Shown: positions 1 through 5,237 of the stretch, one piece after another
How positions within the stretch are numbered: position 1 is the first letter of the stretch
Layout: every line of letters begins with the position of its first letter
The notes under the pieces: model-generated
Seen by the model: only the letters and a program-made list of their open reading frames with translations
Database searches by the model: none
What the model was told of the DNA's origin: nothing
Source: Planctomycetota bacterium
Lineage (GTDB): Bacteria > Planctomycetota > GCA-002687715
DNA length: 7,440 bases
Direction of reading: 5' to 3'
Assembly: GCA_013213915.1 (NCBI GenBank)
Contig: JABSRK010000182.1
Location: 1-7,440, forward strand
Translations under genes and position numbers: made by a program

Positions 1-471
1 GAGACCCACGAGCTGCTGCGAACCGGTCAGTGTGCGCTCGACGACGAGGTCGTGCTGCACGCGTGGCCCGACGGCGTACGTAGCCAACACCCGACGTCGG
101 AGGGCATCGATACGGTCACGTTCGAGCGCCAGGATCCGGGCCGCCTCGTCATGACCGCGAACACCCGTGGCGCCGGATGGCTCGTCGTCAACGACACCTG
201 GTTCCCAGGCTGGCGCGCATGGGTCACGGACGAAGACGGATCGCGCACCGAGGTCCCCGTCGCACGTGCATGGACGGCATTCATGGCGGTTCCCGTTGGC
301 GTCGGTGAGCAGAGAATCGAGTTGGAATACAGGCCCCGCTCGATCACTGCTGGCGCCGTTCTGACGGGGCTCGGCTGGATGGGCTTCCTCCTGCTGCCCC
401 TGCTGCGGGCATCCGGCCTGACGCGTCGGACGACGAAGGCGCCTCCACCCACGCCGGACCCGGAGGCCTGA
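1..471 (+). CDS. YfhO-family membrane protein, C-terminal part (5' end outside window)
   Basis: The reading frame is open from base 1 to the TGA at 469-471, so only the last 156 residues are present. They match the end of YfhO-family proteins: a beta-rich extracytoplasmic domain with the hallmark stretch VNDTWFPGWRAWV, then a PV...A...FMAVPVG segment, then a RYRP-like motif (EYRPRS). A single hydrophobic helix follows (about residues 114-137 of the visible part), and then a short Thr/Arg/Pro-rich tail. The tail aligns by eye with the end of the next gene, which has ADTFHPGWSA, a similar LP...A..FRMVLLPAG segment and MPRS before its last helix, so the two are tandem paralogues. Known members of the family are large polytopic proteins; Bacillus YfhO is needed for lipoteichoic acid glycosylation. 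The stop lies one base before the next start and the next gene's ribosome-binding site is inside this one, which indicates co-translation. Family call good; substrate unknown. Confidence 0.85.
   Translation, partial: ETHELLRTGQCALDDEVVLHAWPDGVRSQHPTSEGIDTVTFERQDPGRLVMTANTRGAGWLVVNDTWFPGWRAWVTDEDGSRTEVPVARAWTAFMAVPVGVGEQRIELEYRPRSITAGAVLTGLGWMGFLLLPLLRASGLTRRTTKAPPPTPDPEA
462..466 (+). promoter_or_regulatory. Shine-Dalgarno site for the second YfhO-family gene
   Basis: GGAGG lies six bases upstream of the GTG at 473, inside the last codons of the preceding gene. It supports the GTG as the true start even though no ATG is available there. The other plus-strand junctions (3056 and 5237) have no comparable motif, so those starts probably rely on coupling to the upstream gene. 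Confidence 0.7.
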
Positions 472-472
472 C

Positions 473-3055
473 GTGAACAACTTCGCACCCTTGCGTGGGC
501 GCCCCGTGCTCGGCGCCGCGTTGGTCCTGTTCCTGTTCCAGCTTGCGCTCTTTTTGCCGTACGTCTTCAGCGGCGAGTTGTTCGTCCCCATGAGCCCCTG
601 GGGAGCGTCTCCCTGGGGGCCGAGCGCAGACCATCCCATCCACGAAAGCCAGGACCGTGACGGCTCGGACAAGCTGTCGTTCAACTACCCGAACGTACGC
701 CGGTGGCTCCGCGAGGTCGATCGCGACCCCGAGGCGCTCCTGTGGAACCCGGACAACTGGTGCGGGATCAGCTTCCTCGCCACACAGAACACGCACGTGC
801 TGTACCCATTGAACGCCGTGTTCCTCCTGTTCGGACCGGACCACGGCATGCTCGCGACGGCAATCCTGCACGGGTGGCTGGCGTCCCTGTTCGCATGGCT
901 CGTCCTGCGGCGTGTGACGCGCGATGGGTCCGCCCTCATCGGCGCCGCTGTCTACGGCGGCTCCGGATGGTTCCTGGCCCATCACGACATGATCCAGTAC
1001 GCGCACGCCGCCACCTGGGTCCCGTTGATGTTCCTCGGAGCCGACAGATCGGCGATGCAGCGCGGGCCCGCAGGACCCGCGCTCCTCGCCCTCGGGTTCC
1101 TCCTCGGGTTCCTCGGCGGCATGCCGCAGATCACCGTGCTCGGCCTCCTCGCAGCTGGCATCGCTTGCGCGTGGCGGCTCGCCGCGATCCGCCGCACAGA
1201 CGGAGTGCGGGTCGCTGCTCGCGGCCTAGGCCGTGCCTGCGTCGGGGTGGTGCTCGGGATCATGCTGTCGGGACCACAACTGCTACCGACGTTGGAGATC
1301 CGCGCAGATTCTCCGCGCTCGAAGATGCCCCTGGAGGAAATGCACGGGCTCGCCGGAAGCTCGCTGGAGTTCGCTGGTGCCGTCATGCCAGGGATCCTGG
1401 GGGACGCCACAGGTATCGAACAGATGGTCCTCGACGCGGACGACACGGAAGCGGCGAACGCGTTCCGCACCGACCTCAGCGAGCGAAAGTTCCTGTTGTC
1501 ACGGGCCAGCGGTGTCACCGGCATTGGGCACTCGTTTCCCGAACGGGTCATGTATCCAGGCATGGCGGCGCTGCTGCTCGCCCTGGCCGCTGCGTTCCGC
1601 CGTCCGGACTCCCGATCCGCCCTCCCGTGGACCCTGATCCTGGTAGGCGGCCTCACCATGACCGGGACGGCAGCCCTCGACGCGTTCTACAAGATCCCCG
1701 CGTTCCAGTTCGCCAATCCACGCCGGTTCGTCTTCCTCGTCGTCATCGGGCTCTCCCTGCTCTCCGCCCTCGGATACGAACGCCTGACCGCGCCGCGCGG
1801 GCTGCGTCGGCCGCGGAGCGCGGCCGCCGTGATCGCGGCGGCGGTGCTGGCGCTTCTCGTCACGGTCATCGCGTGGCCGGATCTCGTGCTCGACCGGGTG
1901 TCCGAACAGGGAGCCGACGACCCGCAAGCGCCCTGGGCGCTGACGTGGCTTCGCCTCCACGCAAGCCGGGCGCTCATTCTCATTGGAGCGTCGTCCGTCG
2001 TACTCTGGGTCGCCACCCGAGCGAAGGCGCGCTGGGCCATCGCGGCGGTCCTCGCGTTACTCGCAGCCGATCTTTCCTGGTTCAACCAGAGGACCAACCC
2101 CGGCCAGGACGGCACCCATGCGCCCTTCCCCGAGACGAACGTGGTGCGCTGGCTACGCGAACGACGTGGCGATCTGGCGAACGCCCCGGCCCCGGACGCC
2201 AGCGGCCTGTTCCGCATCATCCGATACAAGAACCCGGACACCAATTTCCCGGGCACGGACAACGAAATCGCGCCGTTGACCCCGAACTTGAACCTCATAT
2301 ACGAGATCCAGGATGTCCAGGGTTACGAAGCGATCACCGATCGGCATGTCGAAGAACTCATGGCGCTGATCGAGCCAGACATCGTCGCGCAACACCACTT
2401 CATGCAAGAACTGCGGCGCCCCGAGAGCCTGTCCTCACCGATCCTCGACCTCGTCGGCGTTCACTACGTCCTCAGCCCGGCGCGCGCGCTTCCCGGTTGT
2501 TCCCTGGTTCCGCTTCCACCCGAGTGGCTGATGAAGGAGCGCCTGGCCGTACACGAACGGCCCACCCCCGCCCCACGCTTTCAGACGCCAGCCCGAGTTC
2601 GCATCGTCGAAAGCGAAGCGGCGGTGAAGGGCGTCCTCGGCGCGAAGGGCTTCGACCCCGGCAAGGAGGCGGTCGTCCTCGCGAAGGACGCGGCGAAACT
2701 GGGGCTCGTAGCGTCTGAGGGAGATTCCTGGGTACGCGCCGGTTCGCCCGCCAAGCTCGAGGTGGTGAGCTACCGCCCCACCAGGGTCAGCTTCCGCTAC
2801 GAAGCCGAGGTCCCGACCGCTGTGCTCATCGCGGACACCTTCCACCCGGGGTGGTCGGCCACGTCTCGCGGCGGCGACCTCCCCCTGGTGCGAGCAGACC
2901 ACGCGTTCCGCATGGTCCTTCTTCCTGCCGGCCGGGGTACTCTTCACATGACGTTCATGCCCCGCTCACTCCTGATCGGGACAGCCATCGCCTTCGCGGG
3001 ACTCCTCGCCCTCGTAGCGTGGGGCCTCTGGTGGCGCCGCCGACCGCGTACCTGA
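473..3055 (+). CDS. YfhO-family polytopic membrane protein (putative GT-C-type sugar transferase)
   Basis: This is 860 residues, a normal size for the YfhO family. It starts at GTG 473, supported by GGAGG at 462-466. A hydrophobic helix (about 11-33) is followed by an extracytoplasmic loop with NYPNVRRWLRE (71-81) and the family-typical LWNPDNWCGISF...LYPLN (90-114). Further hydrophobic segments lie around 124-147, 154-170, 178-190, 201-240 (containing GGMPQI), 253-273, 360-376, 385-402, 415-436, 450-469, 499-514 and 520-536. Residues from about 540 to 830 are soluble and end in ADTFHPGWSA (787-796); a final helix spans about 832-855, before an Arg-rich end. In Bacillus, YfhO works outside the cell after CsbB and GtcA, apparently moving a sugar from polyprenyl phosphate to lipoteichoic acid. 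Here a CsbB/DPM1-like gene follows directly, which fits that role (inference). The acceptor is unknown, and I cannot name a catalytic residue with confidence. Confidence 0.88.
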   Translation: MNNFAPLRGRPVLGAALVLFLFQLALFLPYVFSGELFVPMSPWGASPWGPSADHPIHESQDRDGSDKLSFNYPNVRRWLREVDRDPEALLWNPDNWCGISFLATQNTHVLYPLNAVFLLFGPDHGMLATAILHGWLASLFAWLVLRRVTRDGSALIGAAVYGGSGWFLAHHDMIQYAHAATWVPLMFLGADRSAMQRGPAGPALLALGFLLGFLGGMPQITVLGLLAAGIACAWRLAAIRRTDGVRVAARGLGRACVGVVLGIMLSGPQLLPTLEIRADSPRSKMPLEEMHGLAGSSLEFAGAVMPGILGDATGIEQMVLDADDTEAANAFRTDLSERKFLLSRASGVTGIGHSFPERVMYPGMAALLLALAAAFRRPDSRSALPWTLILVGGLTMTGTAALDAFYKIPAFQFANPRRFVFLVVIGLSLLSALGYERLTAPRGLRRPRSAAAVIAAAVLALLVTVIAWPDLVLDRVSEQGADDPQAPWALTWLRLHASRALILIGASSVVLWVATRAKARWAIAAVLALLAADLSWFNQRTNPGQDGTHAPFPETNVVRWLRERRGDLANAPAPDASGLFRIIRYKNPDTNFPGTDNEIAPLTPNLNLIYEIQDVQGYEAITDRHVEELMALIEPDIVAQHHFMQELRRPESLSSPILDLVGVHYVLSPARALPGCSLVPLPPEWLMKERLAVHERPTPAPRFQTPARVRIVESEAAVKGVLGAKGFDPGKEAVVLAKDAAKLGLVASEGDSWVRAGSPAKLEVVSYRPTRVSFRYEAEVPTAVLIADTFHPGWSATSRGGDLPLVRADHAFRMVLLPAGRGTLHMTFMPRSLLIGTAIAFAGLLALVAWGLWWRRRPRT

Positions 3056-3056
3056 C

Positions 3057-3833
3057 ATGCACGACGGACATCGGATCTCCATCGTCATACCCACCTACAA
3101 CGAGGCGGAGACCATCACCTCCGTCGTGGAGGAATTCCACGGCCACGGGGCGGTGGACGAGGTGGTCGTCGTGGACAACAACTGCGCGGATCGGACAGCC
3201 GAGCTGGCCAGCCAGGCCGGGGCGCGGATCGTCACCGAGGTGAATCCCGGCTACGGCCGGGCCCTGATGCGAGGCATGCGCGAAGCAGAGGGCGACTGGC
3301 TGGTGCTCGTCGAGGCCGATGGATCGTTCTCTGCAGACGACCTCGACAAGCTGTTGTGCTACCTGCCGGACTGCGGCATGGTCCTCGGCACGCGCACGAC
3401 CCGGCAAATGGTGCAGCAAGGAGCGAACATGCGCTTCATGCTGCGATGGGGAAACGTCGTCGCCGCGAAGATCCTCCAACTCCTCTGGTACATCCCCCTC
3501 GAACCTCGACTCACCGATGTCGGGTGCACTTACCGAGCGCTCACACGACGCACATTCGAGATCATCGCGCCCGGTCTGACCGAACCGGGGCCCGGCTTCT
3601 CCCCCGAGATGATCTGCGAAGCCATGCGCCACGGGCTGCGGGTGATCGAGATCCCGGTTCACTATGGCGCGCGCACAGGCGGTGACTCGAGCCACTCGGG
3701 TAGTTTCCGACAGGTCTGCCGGACCGCGATCAAGATGTTCAGGGCCATCTTCCGTAAGCGCTTCGCGCGGCGCATCCCGGCGTCCAGACGCGGCCGTCAT
3801 CCTACTGAAGCCGTGCTCGCCAAGGACGCATGA
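3057..3833 (+). CDS. Family 2 glycosyltransferase, DPM1/CsbB-like (polyprenyl-phosphate sugar synthase candidate)
   Basis: This protein has 258 residues and a GT-A fold signature. The N-terminus reads ISIVIPTYNEAETI (7-20), followed by VVVVDNNCADRT (36-47), the GYGRALMRGM substrate loop (65-74), and EADGSF (86-91) at the position of the metal-binding DxD/ExD. GTRTT (111-115), LRWGN (129-133), LTDVGCTYRA (152-161) and PGFSPEM (179-185) complete a pattern typical of dolichyl/polyprenyl-phosphate mannosyl- or glucosyltransferase relatives. Such enzymes transfer a sugar from an NDP-sugar to a lipid phosphate at the cytoplasmic face. No transmembrane helix is visible, unlike CsbB, which has C-terminal helices; the C-terminus (about 228-250) is strongly basic and might touch the membrane. 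ATG 3057 lies one base after the previous stop and has no clear Shine-Dalgarno site, suggesting translational coupling. The sugar donor cannot be predicted. Confidence 0.9.
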   Translation: MHDGHRISIVIPTYNEAETITSVVEEFHGHGAVDEVVVVDNNCADRTAELASQAGARIVTEVNPGYGRALMRGMREAEGDWLVLVEADGSFSADDLDKLLCYLPDCGMVLGTRTTRQMVQQGANMRFMLRWGNVVAAKILQLLWYIPLEPRLTDVGCTYRALTRRTFEIIAPGLTEPGPGFSPEMICEAMRHGLRVIEIPVHYGARTGGDSSHSGSFRQVCRTAIKMFRAIFRKRFARRIPASRRGRHPTEAVLAKDA

Positions 3834-3895
3834 CGCCCCGATCGTGATGCAGGACTGGCCTGGACGAGGGGGCGCGACGGAGAGCGCAAAAGAGC

Positions 3896-3926
3896 GCCCC
3901 GCCCAGACTACAAGCCTGAGCGGGGC
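3896..3926. terminator. GC-rich hairpin, possible transcription terminator
   Basis: GCCCCGC (3896-3902) pairs with GCGGGGC (3920-3926). After one C/A mismatch, CAG (3904-3906) pairs with CTG (3916-3918), leaving a nine-base loop. It begins 63 bases after the stop of the glycosyltransferase gene, where an operon end would be expected. No T-run follows on the plus strand. On the minus strand the stem is followed by GCTCTTTT, a weak U-tract, so the element could also stop antisense transcription. The structure is seen directly; the terminator function is inferred. Confidence 0.4.
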
Positions 3927-3944
3927 AGCCGTCCGTCCAAGAAG

Positions 3945-3961
3945 ATATCCGGGAAGGATAT
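3945..3961. repeat. Short AT-rich inverted repeat
   Basis: ATATCC (3945-3950) and GGATAT (3956-3961) are perfect inverted copies around a five-base GGGAA loop. The arms are unusually AT-rich for this window. The repeat sits between the GC-rich hairpin and the paired palindromes. It may be an operator or part of a leader structure; no function can be assigned. Confidence 0.4.
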
Positions 3962-3968
3962 GCCTTGG

Positions 3969-4017
3969 CGACCTGGTGGTCGCGTTGTCCCAAACGACCT
4001 GCGCGCAGGTCGCGTTG
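3969..4017. repeat. Tandem pair of related palindromes with shared arms
   Basis: Copy 1 (3969-3987) has CGACC and GGTCG around a TGGT loop; the stem extends to six pairs when 3968 and 3983 are included. Copy 2 (3995-4017) contains a perfect 18-base palindrome (3995-4012) with arms CGACCTGCG and CGCAGGTCG. Both copies begin with CGACCTG, both end with GGTCGCGTTG, and their starts are 26 bases apart. The shared flanking GCGTTG shows they are related repeats and not two independent chance palindromes. The placement upstream of the second gene pair suits a double operator or a structured leader, but the role is inference. Confidence 0.55.
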
Positions 4018-4304
4018 AATAATGTGGGGGGTTCCGAAGACCGGGCCCCTGGGTACGTCAGGGTGAAGCAAGCGGACCCGCCGTCCCGACCTCTGCGTCG
4101 GCAAAAACGATCAGTCCTCCCTACCGCCTCCCAGCAAACAAGCCCGGTCCGACCCGGAGCCCCCCTCGCTGTCTGGTTGTCTGGACCCTCGGGGCCCATC
4201 TGCATGGTCGGACGGAATGTTGCAGGCTTGACCTCGCAAACCCGAAAAAGGACAAAGAGGGCGGATGGCCAAAGGGGGCTGGAAGTGTCAGATTGCGGGG
4301 AGCC

Positions 4305-5237
4305 ATGGACGAGCTAGTCGGCGTAATACTGTCCGCGGGCAAGGGGAGCAGGATCGATCCCTTCAACGCCCACTTCCCCAAGCCGTTGCTGCCCATCGGG
4401 AATCGTCCGATCATGGGGCATCATCTCGAGACCTGTCGCGATCTTGGTATCCGCAAGTGCTGCGTGGTGGTCGGGCACTTGATGGACCGGATCATCAACC
4501 ACTTCGGACGCGGCGCGAACGCGGGCCTCGACATCCAGTACGTCGAGCAAGTGGACACCCTGGGCATTGCGCACGCGGTCGGTCAGGCAGAGCCCCACGT
4601 TGACGGACCGTTCCTGCTCTGCCTGGGCGACATCTTCTATCTCGCCAACGACATCGATCGCCTCGTGACCCGCTACAAGCAAGGTGACGTGGCAGCGGTC
4701 CTCGCCGTCAAGGAGGAGGACGATCCGGATGTGGTCCGACGCAACTTCTCGGTCGAGGTCGGCGGAGACGGATTCGTCACCCGCGTCGTCGAGAAGCCGC
4801 GCAAGCCCGCCAGCCTGCTCAAGGGTTGCGGCATCTACCTGTTCGGCCCCGAGATCTTCGACGCTATCAGGCGAACGCCGCGCACCGCGCTACGCGACGA
4901 GTACGAGATCACGAATTCGATCCAGATCCTCGTCGACGACGGGCACAAGGTCGCCGTGGAACCGGTCGTCGACTGGGACCTCAACGTCACCTTCCCCGGC
5001 GACCTTCTGGACGGCAACATCGCCTATCTAAAACACCTCGGCGCCGAGAATCTTGTCGACGAAACGGCGACCGTCGAGGAGGGGGTCACCCTGACGCGGT
5101 GCGTCGTCGGAGCAGGGGCGAGGATCAAAGGGCCCGGACAGCTCACCGATAGCGTCGTGCTTCCGGGGACGATCGTTGACGCTGGACAGGACCTGCGACG
5201 AGCACTCGTGTCACCGGGGCTCGTCAGCCGCTGCTGA
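4305..5237 (+). CDS. NDP-sugar pyrophosphorylase-like nucleotidyltransferase with short C-terminal hexapeptide-type region
   Basis: From ATG 4305 the protein has 310 residues. The N-terminal Rossmann-like domain carries GVILSAGKGSRI (6-17) and FPKPLLPIGNRPI (24-36), the nucleotide-binding signature of sugar-1-phosphate nucleotidyltransferases. LGDIF (107-111) supplies the usual metal-binding Asp (D109), and VVEKPRKP (161-168) is the sugar-phosphate site. DEYEITNSIQ (198-207) and a DWDLNVTFPGDLLDGN segment (223-238) resemble GlmU-like and archaeal-type bifunctional enzymes. Residues about 249-308 look like a few left-handed beta-helix turns (VVGAGARIKG, VVLPGTIVDAG), too short for a full acetyltransferase. 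The expected reaction is sugar-1-phosphate plus NTP to NDP-sugar and pyrophosphate in the cytoplasm; sugar and nucleotide are undetermined. The start is uncertain: TTG 4293 is in frame, adds four residues and has GGAAG seven bases upstream, whereas GGGGAG lies only two bases before the ATG. Confidence 0.88.
   Translation: MDELVGVILSAGKGSRIDPFNAHFPKPLLPIGNRPIMGHHLETCRDLGIRKCCVVVGHLMDRIINHFGRGANAGLDIQYVEQVDTLGIAHAVGQAEPHVDGPFLLCLGDIFYLANDIDRLVTRYKQGDVAAVLAVKEEDDPDVVRRNFSVEVGGDGFVTRVVEKPRKPASLLKGCGIYLFGPEIFDAIRRTPRTALRDEYEITNSIQILVDDGHKVAVEPVVDWDLNVTFPGDLLDGNIAYLKHLGAENLVDETATVEEGVTLTRCVVGAGARIKGPGQLTDSVVLPGTIVDAGQDLRRALVSPGLVSRC

Larger units (their letters stand above)
3834..4304. other. Intergenic region rich in inverted repeats, no convincing gene
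   Basis: This 471-base gap separates two otherwise tightly packed operon segments. Plus-strand frame 1 stays open across most of it (as an extension from about 3664), and minus-strand frames are open too. Their translations are Arg/Pro/Ser-rich with no recognisable motif, which is what GC-rich DNA gives by chance. The left half (3896-4017) holds four inverted repeats, listed separately. The right half (about 4018-4304) shows no strong structure. I could not find a good sigma-70-type promoter. The best candidate is TTGACC at 4228-4233, with only GACAAA 17 bases downstream. The region probably carries the end of the first transcript and the control region of the second (inference). Confidence 0.6.

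Noticed and set aside
703..2718. A 671-codon plus-strand frame inside the YfhO-like gene
   Set aside because: It is extremely Arg-rich with no hydrophobic segments, a frame-shifted shadow of the real membrane protein.
3312..3320. EAD instead of DxD at the metal-binding site of the GT2 enzyme
   Set aside because: ExD forms (for example EPDG) are, to my knowledge, common in this DPM1-like subgroup, and the surrounding motifs are intact, so this is not evidence of inactivity.
4171..4200. Short direct and inverted repeats around GTCTGG and GGGCCC
   Set aside because: They are too short and too common in GC-rich sequence to distinguish from chance.
2955..4205. A 416-codon minus-strand open frame
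   Set aside because: It lies mostly antisense to the YfhO-like and GT2 genes. Long antisense frames are expected in GC-rich DNA with G/C-biased third positions, and no protein family is recognisable.
4228..4256. Possible sigma-70 promoter (TTGACC, 17-base spacer, GACAAA) upstream of the nucleotidyltransferase
   Set aside because: The -35 is good but the -10 lacks the expected TAnnnT pattern, so I do not list it as a feature.
3664..4317. A long plus-strand open frame (217 codons) running from inside the GT2 gene across the intergenic region
   Set aside because: Its first part overlaps a firmly identified gene in another frame, the translation is low-complexity Arg/Ser/Pro-rich, and no motif or ribosome-binding site supports it.
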